From assembly GCA_021826255.1 (NCBI GenBank), contig JAKBAZ010000023.1:1-12416 (forward strand): a DNA stretch of 12,416 nt, read 5' to 3'. This document shows, piece by piece, positions 1-7,358 of this stretch (position 1 is its first letter; every line of letters begins with the position of its first letter). The position numbers and the translations under genes were made by a program. The DNA comes from Actinomycetes bacterium (GTDB taxonomy: Bacteria > Actinomycetota > Acidimicrobiia > Acidimicrobiales > RAAP-2). Below the pieces are notes generated by a model. That model ran no database searches and was not told the DNA's origin. It was given only the letters and a program-made list of their open reading frames with translations.

Positions 1-1
1 T

Positions 2-190
2 GGGGGAGATCTCGACGGGTTCGGACGCCGCGACGCGTCCGCCGCGTGGGATGCCGGCCTGGACGTGCGTCGTATGGCGGAGTCGACCAGGGACGTCCTC
101 GACGACGAGGTCGCGAGAGGTGTGTGGCGTGAGAGGCGAGCGGGGTTGAGCTCGCAGAGCGAGCGGCGCCTACTCGACGAGGTGAGCTGA
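2..190 (+). CDS. 3' end of a CDS, tentatively the tail of an NAD-dependent epimerase/reductase (extended SDR)
   Basis: The frame starting at base 2 is open for 62 codons and stops at TGA 188-190; the gene begins outside the window. The visible tail is charged and probably helical. It contains an AGLDVRRMAEST stretch and ends in RAGLSSQSERRLLDEVS. This resembles, from memory, the C-terminus of actinobacterial NAD-dependent epimerase/reductase proteins, which carry an 'AGL-R-RPLAET--DTL' segment and end 'R-AGLSPEREAELL'. No Rossmann or catalytic motif lies in the window, so the family call is a resemblance only. It converges on metH with 7 bp between the two stop codons and no obvious terminator hairpin. 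That it is coding is fairly likely; the family is uncertain. Confidence 0.45.
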   Translation, partial: GGDLDGFGRRDASAAWDAGLDVRRMAESTRDVLDDEVARGVWRERRAGLSSQSERRLLDEVS

Positions 191-197
191 ACCGGTG

Positions 198-3100
198 CTA
201 GGCGACGAAGTACTTCGCCATCGGGTGGTGGCAGATGATGGCGTCGGTGGTCTGTTCGGGATGTAGTTGGAAGCCTTCGGAGACCACGACTCCGATGCGG
301 TCGGCGCCGAGTAGTTCGGCCACGGTCTGATTATCTCGAAGATCGGGACATGCGGGGTAGCCCCACGAGTAGCGACCCCCACGGTACTGCTGGCGAAAGA
401 GGCCGAAGAGCGTCGGCCCATCCTCGTTGCCAAAGCCCCGCTCTTCTCTAATCCGGCGGTGCCACAATTCCGCGAGCGCTTCGGCCATCTCTACTCCGAG
501 GCCGTGCAGGTGAAGGTAGTCGCGGTAATGGTTCGCCTCGAAGAGTTCCCGTGTTCGCACCGAGACTCGATCGCCCATCGTGACCAGCATGAAACTGGCG
601 TAGTCCTTATCGGGGCTCTCGGCGGGGCGAAAGAAGTCGGCAATGCAGAGGTAGGGGTCGACGCTCTGGCGCGGGAAGTGGAATCGTGTTCGCTCCTGCG
701 TACGCGAGTCGTCGGTATAGACCACGAGGTCGTTTCCCTCGGCGGCGACGGGAAAGTGCCCCCAGACGACTTGAGGCACGAGGAGGTCCTCGGCCTTGGC
801 GAGAGCGAGTTGTTCACGCAACACCTCACTCACCCGCTCCTTGAAGGCGGCGTCATCCTCACCGGACTCTGGCCGGTAACCCCACTGGTTACGAAAGAGC
901 GCGGTCAAGTTGAGGTACTCGGCGATCTCGTCGAGGGGTATCCCCTTCGCCACGCGCGAACCGAGAAAGGGCGGATCGAACAGTTCGGTGTCGAACGGAA
1001 CGGACGGTGCTCTCGCGGGGAGTCCTTCGACCTCGCGGGGTTCTTCGCGAAAACGACGTTGCACCTTCGAGGTGGAGATCTCTCGACCGAACCCATCGTC
1101 CTGCTCGACGCCTCGACGAATGTCGCCGAGTCGGTCGAGCACGGCGAGTCCCTCGAAGGCGTCTTTACCGTAAAAGACTCGACCCTGGTACACCGAGCGA
1201 AGGTCTCGCTCAACGTAGGTGCGCGTGAGCGCCGCCCCTCCGAGCAGCACCGGAACGTCGTGGAGACCCCGCTCGTTCATCAACTCGAGGTTCTCGCGCA
1301 TGATCAGCGTGGACTTCACGAGAAGCCCGCTCATTCCGAGGGCGTCGGCTCGATGCTCCTCAACGGCTTGGATCATCTCGTTGATTCCGACCTTGATTCC
1401 AAGATTGACCACGTGGTACCCGTTGTTGGTCAAGATGATGTCGACCAGGTTCTTTCCAATGTCGTGGACGTCACCCTTGACGGTGGCCAGTACGACGGTT
1501 CCTCGTCCCCCCTGGTCGCTACGTTCCATGTGGGGTTCGAGGTGAGCCACGGCAGCCTTCATGGTCTCCGCGCTCTGGAGCACGAAAGGCAGTTGCATCT
1601 CACCACTGGCGAAGAGGGCGCCTACTTCGCGCATGCCGTCGAGCAGAATGTCGTTGACGATGTCGAGAGGAGCGTGACCCTCGCTCATGGCCAGGTCGAG
1701 ATCGGCGTCGAGACCGACTCGTACGCCGTCAATAATTCGGCGACGGAGGCGTTCCTCCAGACCGAGTTCATCGAGGGCCGGGCCGCCGACTTGAGCGGTC
1801 GTGGCACCCTCGAAGTGGACGAGCAGTTCGGCGAGCGGGTCGTAAGTCTCGGTTCGTCGGTTGTAGATGAGGTCGAGACAGAGTTCTCGGGCCCGCTCGT
1901 CGACCTTGGCGAGAGGCAGGATCTTCGAGGCGTGGACGATAGCCGCGTCGAGCCCTGCCTCGGCGCACTCGTGTAAGTACACCGAATTCAGGACTTGGCG
2001 CGCGGCAGGGTTGAGACCAAAGGAGATGTTGGAGAGACCGAGGATGGTGCGTACTCCGGGCAGTTCGGACTTTATTCTTCGAATCGCCTCGATAGTCTCC
2101 AGTCCGTCTCGGCGCGACTCCTCCATTCCCGTGGACAGTGGAAGGGCGAGAGGGTCGATGAAGATGTCGTTCGGATCGAGGCCGTAGCGCGAGACGGCGA
2201 TCTCGGTGATGGCGCGAGCCGCCCGAACCTTCCAGTCGGCGTCACGAGCCTGCCCCTCTTCGTCGATGCACGTCGCGACAACCCCCGCACCGAATTCGGC
2301 GGCGAGGGAGAGGAAGGAGTCGAGGCGCGTGCCGGGCGCGTCCCCCTCTTCGAGGTTGACGGAGTTGAGTATGGCCTTTCCACCGAGCCACGTGAGAGCG
2401 GCTCGCGCCACGGGCGCCTCCGTCGTATCGACCATGATGGGGACTGACGACTGCGTCGCCAATCTCGACATCACTTCATTCATGTCCGACACGCCGTCGG
2501 CCCCGGTGTAGTCGACGCAGACGTCGAGGACGTGGGCGCCTTCGGCGATTTGGGCTCGTCCAATAGCGACACAGGTATCCCAGTCCCCCGCCAACATCGC
2601 CTCACGAAACTTCTTCGAGCCGTTGGCGTTGGTTCGTTCGCCCACCAGGAGGACGGATCGCTCCTGTTGATAGGGAGTCACGGAGTAGATGGACGCGACG
2701 GCGGGTTCGACCACCGGTGCTCGAGACGCCCGCGACAACGGGCGCACCGCAGCCACCACCGCCGCGAGGTGCTCGGGCGTCGTGCCGCAACAGCCACCGA
2801 CGACGGACACCCCGTAGTCCGTGACGAAGTGCGAGAGGTGTTCAGCGAGGGCCTCAGGACCGAGGTCGTAGTGCATCTTCCCGTCCACCACGCTCGGTAG
2901 GCCCGCGTTCGGGAGAACCGTGACGGGAATCGGCGATGTCTCGGACAGCGTGCGTAAGGGTTCGTACATCTCGACGGGACCCGTCGCGCAGTTGATTCCG
3001 AGAGCGTCAACTCCGAGGGTGCTGAGAGACGTGATGGCGGCCGAGATTTCGGTGCCGGGAAGCATACGCCCCGTGAGTTCGATAGTGACCTGGGCCTGAA

Positions 3101-3701
3101 TGGGCACTCGTCGCCCGTGTCGTTCCATGGCCCGCTTGCACGCGTTGATGGCCGCCTTACCCGAGAGGAGGTCAAACATGGTCTCGACGAGCAACACGTC
3201 GACGCCACCCTCGAGCAGCCCCAGGGCCATCTCCTCGTAACTGGCGCTCAACTCGTCGTAACTGATCTGACCCAGGGTCGGGAATTTGGTGCCCGGGCCG
3301 ATCGAGCCGGCCACGAATCGTGGTTGTCCGGGCGTGGAGTACTCGTCGGCTACTCGGCGCGCCAGAGTCGCCGAGTGGTGCGCCAACTCCACGGCGCGGT
3401 CCGCGATTCCGTACTCATTGAGAACGACGGAGAAGGATCCGAAAGAGTCGGTTTCGATGACGTCCACTCCGACATCGAGAAAGGAGCGGTGTACCGCTTC
3501 GATGGCGGAGGGCTTCGTGACCACCAGGATCTCGTTGCAACCCTCCAACGAGGGTCCACCGAAGTCGTCCGCGACAAGACCTTGCAACTGAAGGTTCGTT
3601 CCCATGGCTCCGTCGTAGATCAACACCCGGTCGGCGAGCGCCCGTAAGTAAGGGTCGGTAGAGGAGAAGTCGGTGCCCGACGGGGGCGCAAGTGGCGTCA
3701 T
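198..3701 (-). CDS. metH: Cobalamin-dependent methionine synthase MetH
   Basis: Cytoplasmic 5-methyltetrahydrofolate--homocysteine methyltransferase, the last step of methionine synthesis, cycling cob(I)alamin and methylcobalamin. At 1167 aa it is close to the roughly 1200 aa of the family, and all four modules are present in order. The homocysteine-binding barrel (about 20-330) has its zinc cysteines in GINCATGP (C238) and VGGCCGT (C304, C305). The pterin-binding barrel (about 348-620) opens with LLVGERTNANGSKKF. The B12 cap and Rossmann domain (about 645-870) have DVHDIG at 744-749, with H746 as the lower cobalt ligand. The AdoMet reactivation domain (about 900-1167) has RYSWGYPACPD at 1110-1120, the R-x3-GY AdoMet site. 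It starts at ATG 3699-3701 just before the first barrel, with no good Shine-Dalgarno sequence upstream, and stops at TAG 198-200. The 47-bp gap to the divergent adenosyltransferase is too short for a cobalamin riboswitch, and I see no frameshift or lost residue. Confidence 0.98.
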   Translation of the reverse strand: MTPLAPPSGTDFSSTDPYLRALADRVLIYDGAMGTNLQLQGLVADDFGGPSLEGCNEILVVTKPSAIEAVHRSFLDVGVDVIETDSFGSFSVVLNEYGIADRAVELAHHSATLARRVADEYSTPGQPRFVAGSIGPGTKFPTLGQISYDELSASYEEMALGLLEGGVDVLLVETMFDLLSGKAAINACKRAMERHGRRVPIQAQVTIELTGRMLPGTEISAAITSLSTLGVDALGINCATGPVEMYEPLRTLSETSPIPVTVLPNAGLPSVVDGKMHYDLGPEALAEHLSHFVTDYGVSVVGGCCGTTPEHLAAVVAAVRPLSRASRAPVVEPAVASIYSVTPYQQERSVLLVGERTNANGSKKFREAMLAGDWDTCVAIGRAQIAEGAHVLDVCVDYTGADGVSDMNEVMSRLATQSSVPIMVDTTEAPVARAALTWLGGKAILNSVNLEEGDAPGTRLDSFLSLAAEFGAGVVATCIDEEGQARDADWKVRAARAITEIAVSRYGLDPNDIFIDPLALPLSTGMEESRRDGLETIEAIRRIKSELPGVRTILGLSNISFGLNPAARQVLNSVYLHECAEAGLDAAIVHASKILPLAKVDERARELCLDLIYNRRTETYDPLAELLVHFEGATTAQVGGPALDELGLEERLRRRIIDGVRVGLDADLDLAMSEGHAPLDIVNDILLDGMREVGALFASGEMQLPFVLQSAETMKAAVAHLEPHMERSDQGGRGTVVLATVKGDVHDIGKNLVDIILTNNGYHVVNLGIKVGINEMIQAVEEHRADALGMSGLLVKSTLIMRENLELMNERGLHDVPVLLGGAALTRTYVERDLRSVYQGRVFYGKDAFEGLAVLDRLGDIRRGVEQDDGFGREISTSKVQRRFREEPREVEGLPARAPSVPFDTELFDPPFLGSRVAKGIPLDEIAEYLNLTALFRNQWGYRPESGEDDAAFKERVSEVLREQLALAKAEDLLVPQVVWGHFPVAAEGNDLVVYTDDSRTQERTRFHFPRQSVDPYLCIADFFRPAESPDKDYASFMLVTMGDRVSVRTRELFEANHYRDYLHLHGLGVEMAEALAELWHRRIREERGFGNEDGPTLFGLFRQQYRGGRYSWGYPACPDLRDNQTVAELLGADRIGVVVSEGFQLHPEQTTDAIICHHPMAKYFVA

Positions 3702-3748
3702 CGCTTAGACAGGCTACCGGGAGGACCTTACTCACTACGCTTAGCCGG
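3702..3748. promoter_or_regulatory. Divergent metH / adenosyltransferase promoter region
   Basis: This 47-bp gap must hold the start signals of both divergent genes unless they lie inside the genes. On the + strand TACGCT (3736-3741) matches TAnnnT and ends 7 nt before the GTG at 3749. On the - strand the complement of 3711-3716 reads TAGCCT and ends 9 nt before the metH ATG. These distances suggest leaderless or nearly leaderless mRNAs. No convincing -35 hexamer is seen. With normal spacers the -35 zone of each promoter would fall on the -10 zone of the other. This is an inference from motif and spacing only. Confidence 0.45.
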
Positions 3749-4300
3749 GTGAAGATCTACACCAGACGAGGAGACGACGGTACGACGGGCCTGCTCTTTG
3801 GGGGGCGAACGGAGAAGGACTCTCTTCAGATCGAGGCCAATGGGTGCGTCGACGAAGCCCAAGCGGCACTGGGGTGGGCGCGCAGCTTGGCGGAGGGGGA
3901 ACTAGCCCAACAGATCATCTCGTGCCAGCGAGACCTCTGGATTCTCATGGCCGATGTCGCCTCGGCGCCGGATGCTCGAGAGCGCCTTGTCGACGGACGC
4001 ACTCGAGTGGGCGCGTCGATGGTCGACGCCCTCGAGGCCGCCATTGACCATTGGAGCGCGTTCGTCGAGATGCCCACGGAGTTCGTGGTGCCGGGTGAGA
4101 CCCAACTCTCCGCGGCTCTCGACGTCGCTCGCACGGTGGTGCGACGAGCGGAGCGGGCCGCCGTTCGCTGTCACGTCGACGGCGGCTACGTCGTCGGCTA
4201 TCTCAACCGATTGAGCGATTTGATCTGGACTCTGGCCCGAGTGGCCGAAGGTGATCAGCATCGTCCCGTTCGTACCGTAACAACCCAGGAGTCATCGTGA
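3749..4300 (+). CDS. pduO: PduO-type ATP:cob(I)alamin adenosyltransferase
   Basis: Transfers the adenosyl group of ATP to cob(I)alamin, giving adenosylcobalamin for mutases such as the one at 8597-10147. From the GTG at 3749 the product is 183 aa, a normal length for a single-domain PduO protein. The ATP-binding N-terminus MKIYTRRGDDGTTGLL sits at residues 1-16. DEAQAALG is at 35-42, where many homologues have DELNA. A PGE turn is at 115-117, RRAER at 132-136 and YLNRLSD at 151-157, all standard family signatures. An upstream in-frame GTG at 3692 would add 19 residues and overlap metH. The start at 3749 is preferred because the family begins at this KIYTR motif and a TAnnnT box lies 7 nt before it. 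It is the first gene of a three-gene operon; its TGA overlaps the next GTG. Confidence 0.93.
   Translation: MKIYTRRGDDGTTGLLFGGRTEKDSLQIEANGCVDEAQAALGWARSLAEGELAQQIISCQRDLWILMADVASAPDARERLVDGRTRVGASMVDALEAAIDHWSAFVEMPTEFVVPGETQLSAALDVARTVVRRAERAAVRCHVDGGYVVGYLNRLSDLIWTLARVAEGDQHRPVRTVTTQESS
4287..4291 (+). promoter_or_regulatory. Ribosome binding site for the aminopeptidase gene
   Basis: AGGAG lies inside the end of the adenosyltransferase gene, 5 nt before the GTG at 4297. It supports that GTG as the start and re-initiation or coupling across the GTGA overlap. Confidence 0.6.
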
Positions 4301-5802
4301 ATACTGCTCGAGTCGTGTCACTGGCGGAGGCCCTTTCTGCGTCGGTCGTCGCCGTACCGGTGACGGTGGACGACACCGGCGCCGTACGTTCCCCCTCTCT
4401 ACCCGAACGTGTCGGCGACATCGACCTACCACTGACGTGGAGCGCCGAGTGGTGTCGTCAGCGCGGCCTGACGGCGAGCCCCGGTTCGGTGAGCGCTCTA
4501 GCGACCTCGAGTGGCCCCCTGGTACTCCTCGTGAGTGTGGGTGCAGCTGAGGCTACGCCCGAGGCGTGGCGAACGGTGGGGGCGAGCCTGGTGAGTCGAT
4601 CTCGGCTCGCCGGGGGCGATCTGGGCGTTCTCATGCCCACCGACGGTGTCGCTGAACTGTCTCAGGCGGCGGAGGCCGTGGTGACCGGGGTACTCCTCGC
4701 CGCCTACGAGTACAAGCGCCTCGACCCGTGGGGTGAGTGCCTCGTGGCTCCCGTGGGGCAACCTCTGCCCAGCGTCGCCGACCACGACGCGGTCACTCGA
4801 GGAGTACAGCGGGCCAACGTGGTTGCCGAGACGATCAACTGGGCGAAGCGGTTGATCGACACACCCGCCGGACACGCGACGCCCAAAGAGTTGGCGAAAA
4901 AATTCGCGCAGCGCCTCGGAAGCGACCCCGATACCGGCGTCGAGATTTGGACGGAGTCGACGATTCGTGAGGAGGGACTCGGCGGGCTTCTGGCGGTGGG
5001 TGCCGGGTCAGCCGAGCCCACTCGATTGGTCTACGCGCGCTACCGACCGGCAGACGCGACCTCGCACGTTGTTCTCGTGGGTAAGGGTGTCACGTTCGAC
5101 TCCGGCGGACTGTCGCTGAAGCCCGCGGAGTCGATGATGGCGATGAAGACCGATATGTCGGGTGCGGCCATCGTGATGGCGACACTCTCAGCGGTCGCGA
5201 GATTGCGGATCCCGCTTCGTGTCACGGCCATCGCGGCTCTGACCGAGAATCTGACGGGGGACCGAGCGACCAAACCGGGCGACGTGGTCACCGCCAGAAA
5301 CGGCACGACCATCGAGATCCTCAACACCGACGCGGAGGGCCGAGTGATTCTCGCCGACGCGTTGAGTTTGGCGGTGGAGGCGAATCCGGACGTGATCATC
5401 GACGTCGCCACTCTCACGGGTGCGCAGCGCGTCGCCCTAGGAGACGAAGTCGGGGCTCTCTACGCAACCTCCGACGACCTCGCTCGCGCCCTCACCGAGG
5501 CCGCCGCCCTGGCCGGTGAGCCGCTCTGGCAACTGCCACTCGTCGACTCGTACGAGCGTCACCTCGAGTCCGACGTCGCTGACTTGCGCAATATCGCTAA
5601 GGGTGGTGGGGCCGGCTCGATTACCGCGGCCCTCTTCCTGCGCCACTTTGTTGGCTCTCGACCCTGGGCTCACCTCGACATCGCGGGACCCGGACGGAGC
5701 GAACAGACGAGGGGTTACGTCACGAAGGGGGGGACCGCGTTTGGTGCTCGGGCACTCGTGCGTTATCTCGAGAGCGTGGCCTCGCAAGGAACACCCTCGT
5801 GA
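4297..5802 (+). CDS. pepA: Leucyl aminopeptidase, M17 family (PepA)
   Basis: Cytoplasmic two-metal aminopeptidase that removes N-terminal residues, typically leucine, from peptides; the family is usually hexameric. At 501 aa it matches E. coli PepA (about 503). The N-terminal part (about 1-160) is the variable macro-like domain, and the catalytic domain follows. The metal and catalytic residues can be placed: K263, D268, K275, D286, D345, E347 and R349. Their spacing (5, 7, 11, 59, 2, 2) equals that of E. coli K270, D275, K282, D293, D352, E354 and R356. NTDAEGR is at 343-349 and ATLTGA at 371-376. The GTG start overlaps the stop of the preceding gene as GTGA, with AGGAG 5 nt upstream, and its own stop overlaps the next start in the same way. 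No functional link to cobalamin is known to me, so the operon may be only co-expression. Confidence 0.97.
   Translation: MNTARVVSLAEALSASVVAVPVTVDDTGAVRSPSLPERVGDIDLPLTWSAEWCRQRGLTASPGSVSALATSSGPLVLLVSVGAAEATPEAWRTVGASLVSRSRLAGGDLGVLMPTDGVAELSQAAEAVVTGVLLAAYEYKRLDPWGECLVAPVGQPLPSVADHDAVTRGVQRANVVAETINWAKRLIDTPAGHATPKELAKKFAQRLGSDPDTGVEIWTESTIREEGLGGLLAVGAGSAEPTRLVYARYRPADATSHVVLVGKGVTFDSGGLSLKPAESMMAMKTDMSGAAIVMATLSAVARLRIPLRVTAIAALTENLTGDRATKPGDVVTARNGTTIEILNTDAEGRVILADALSLAVEANPDVIIDVATLTGAQRVALGDEVGALYATSDDLARALTEAAALAGEPLWQLPLVDSYERHLESDVADLRNIAKGGGAGSITAALFLRHFVGSRPWAHLDIAGPGRSEQTRGYVTKGGTAFGARALVRYLESVASQGTPS
5786..5790 (+). promoter_or_regulatory. Ribosome binding site for the YfcH-like gene
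   Basis: AAGGA lies within the last codons of pepA, 8 nt before the GTG at 5799, and supports that start. Confidence 0.5.
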
Positions 5803-6698
5803 GGGTGATCGTCGCGGGCTCGAGCGGATTTATTGGTTCCGCTCTCGTCCAGTCGCTGAGAGAGTCCGGCGACACGGTCGTACGTTTAGTACGTCCCGGT
5901 GCCGAGCTCGGTCCCGACGCGGTGCGATGGAATCCCGCGACGGGAGACCTCGACGAGGCGGCACTGCAGAGAAGTGGTGGGTTCGACGCCATGGTCAATC
6001 TGGCGGGTGCGGGAGTTGCCGATCGTCGCTGGAGTGCTGAACGCCGCGAACTTATTCTCACGTCACGCCTCGACACCACCCGCGCACTGGCGAACGTGAG
6101 AGCGGCAGTCGGAGGCGTGCAGAGAGTTCTCAACGCCTCGGCGGTGGGGGTCTACGGTCAACGAGCCGACGAAGTCCTCGACGAGACGTCGTCGCCCGGC
6201 AGCGACTTTCTGGCCTCGGTCTGTCAGCAGTGGGAGAGTGCCGCGCTCACCCTGGGCGGTGAGGGTACGACGGTGAGTCTGATCCGAACGGGGCTCGTGC
6301 TCGATCGCTCCGGCGGACTGCTCGCTCGAGTGCGGCCACTCTTTCGCGCCGGGGTAGGGGGACGACTCGGGTCGGGTCGACAGTGGATGTCGCTCATCAC
6401 GCTGCGCGATCAGGTGCGCGCACTGCGTTTTCTCCTCTCACACTCGGTGGAGGGTCCGGTCAACCTGGTGGCACCGGAGGCGTGCACGAACGCGGAGTTC
6501 ACCCGGCTACTAGGACGACACCTTCATCGACCGACTCTGGCCCGAGTGCCCGAAGCCGTGTTGCGCCTCACCCTCGGCTCCCAAATGGCTGACGAGACCG
6601 TGCTCGCCTCGCAACGGGTCCGGCCCCTGGTTCTTCTGGACGCCGGCTTTACGTTCGAGGCACCCGACGCCGCGTCGGTCATCAGCGCGACGGCCTAG
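5799..6698 (+). CDS. TIGR01777 (YfcH-like) SDR-fold protein
   Basis: A 299-aa NAD(P)-binding atypical SDR protein of the YfcH/TIGR01777 epimerase-like family. The cellular substrate is not established for most members. The Rossmann entry GSSGFIG is at residues 7-13. The family-typical stretches NLAGAGVADRRWSAER (67-82), NASAVGVYG (112-120) and SDFLASVCQQWE (135-146) follow, then GSGRQWMSLI (191-200). The C-terminal DUF1731-like part has NEFTR-type (TNAEFTR, 230-236) and MADETVLASQRV (263-274) signatures. The conserved tyrosine is Y119. I see no lysine four residues later, and as far as I recall this is usual for the family. It is the last gene of the operon: its GTG overlaps the pepA stop as GTGA, and its TAG (6696-6698) interlocks with the stop of the convergent nitroreductase gene. 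Confidence 0.93.
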   Translation: MRVIVAGSSGFIGSALVQSLRESGDTVVRLVRPGAELGPDAVRWNPATGDLDEAALQRSGGFDAMVNLAGAGVADRRWSAERRELILTSRLDTTRALANVRAAVGGVQRVLNASAVGVYGQRADEVLDETSSPGSDFLASVCQQWESAALTLGGEGTTVSLIRTGLVLDRSGGLLARVRPLFRAGVGGRLGSGRQWMSLITLRDQVRALRFLLSHSVEGPVNLVAPEACTNAEFTRLLGRHLHRPTLARVPEAVLRLTLGSQMADETVLASQRVRPLVLLDAGFTFEAPDAASVISATA

Positions 6699-7288
6699 TC
6701 GATACGCCGAACTCGAGAGGATCTCGAAGGGTTCTGCCGGTTCAGCGATGAGGATCGTCGGTCGTGCTCGTCGGGCACTCCGACGAAGAGGCTGGCGAAG
6801 ACGAGGTCATCGCCGAGTTCGGCCATGGTAGCGATCTCTGACTGGTGACGAAAAGCCCCCCAGAGGGCCACTCCCCACCCCTCGTTCTGACAGTGCAAGG
6901 CGAAACCCAGGGCGGCCATCGCCGCGTCGGTGTGCCAGTAGGGAACGGGCCAATTTTCTTCACACCCCAAGCCGGAGTCGGCCTTGTCCGGCTCGCGATA
7001 TCGAGCCAGGTAGTCCTCGACTCGAGATGAGAAAATCACGACCGCCCCGGCCCGCTCGAGTCCCTCGACGCGACTCGAGCGGTCTCGCCACTCGGCGTCA
7101 GTGGCCGCGAGGATGAACTCTTCGACGCGCGACGTCCCGAGTACGGTGGCTCGAACGCCGGCACAGTTACCCGCCGTGGGAGCACGAAGTGACTCCTCTG
7201 CGAGGACGCACAGCCGATCGAGGTCGACGGTCTCACCAGTGAAACGTCGACACATTCGGCGCTCTCGCCACAACTGCGCGTACTCCAT
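6695..7288 (-). CDS. Nitroreductase-family (FMN-dependent) oxidoreductase
   Basis: A 197-aa single-domain protein of the nitroreductase fold, normally a homodimer binding FMN and using NAD(P)H. The RRMCRRF arginine cluster (10-16) and APTAGNCAGVR (36-46) fit the FMN-phosphate and ring-binding loops. The stretches YLARYREPDKADSGLG (93-108), WPVPYWHTDAAMA (113-125) and EGWGVALWG (136-144) are, from memory, typical of an uncharacterised actinobacterial branch of this superfamily. The substrate cannot be read from the sequence. BluB, which makes the lower ligand of B12, shares the fold, but the motifs here are not BluB-like. It starts at ATG 7286-7288, with TAGACC (complement of 7295-7300) ending 6 nt upstream. 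It stops at TAG within the CTAG shared with the preceding + strand gene. Confidence 0.85.
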   Translation of the reverse strand: MEYAQLWRERRMCRRFTGETVDLDRLCVLAEESLRAPTAGNCAGVRATVLGTSRVEEFILAATDAEWRDRSSRVEGLERAGAVVIFSSRVEDYLARYREPDKADSGLGCEENWPVPYWHTDAAMAALGFALHCQNEGWGVALWGAFRHQSEIATMAELGDDLVFASLFVGVPDEHDRRSSSLNRQNPSRSSRVRRID

Positions 7289-7358
7289 GGGCTCGGTCTA
7301 GCACGGAGCGTTTTCAATTGTTGACCTAACCAGTAAGATTTCTCGCGGAAGGAGTCTC
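7289..7358. promoter_or_regulatory. Divergent promoter region, nitroreductase / MoeB-like gene
   Basis: For the + strand gene a TAAGAT -10 box lies at 7334-7339 with a weak TTTTCA -35 at 7311-7316 (17-bp spacer). A strong Shine-Dalgarno GGAAGGAG at 7347-7354 lies 4 nt before the ATG at 7359. This is the only clearly leadered promoter I can place in the window. For the - strand gene TAGACC ends 6 nt before its ATG, suggesting a leaderless mRNA. The middle is AT-rich for this window, with CAATTG at 7315-7320 and a small inverted repeat TCAA-TTG-TTGA at 7314-7324 that could be an operator. That last point is speculative. Confidence 0.5.

Noticed and set aside
459..1976. A 505-codon + strand ORF antisense to metH
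   Set aside because: It lies wholly inside metH, whose four domains are complete and conserved. Its product has no recognisable motif. Stop-free antisense frames are expected from the GC-rich codon bias.
3702..3748. A possible cobalamin riboswitch upstream of metH
   Set aside because: The gap is only 47 bp, a B12 riboswitch needs roughly 200, and no B12-box motif is visible.
6695..7288. Calling the nitroreductase-family gene BluB because of the B12 neighbours
   Set aside because: The motifs after the arginine cluster do not match what I know of BluB, and location alone is not enough.
7321..7326. TTGACC as a -35 box for the MoeB-like gene
   Set aside because: It is only 7 bp from the TAAGAT -10 box, too close; the weak TTTTCA at 7311-7316 has the right spacing.
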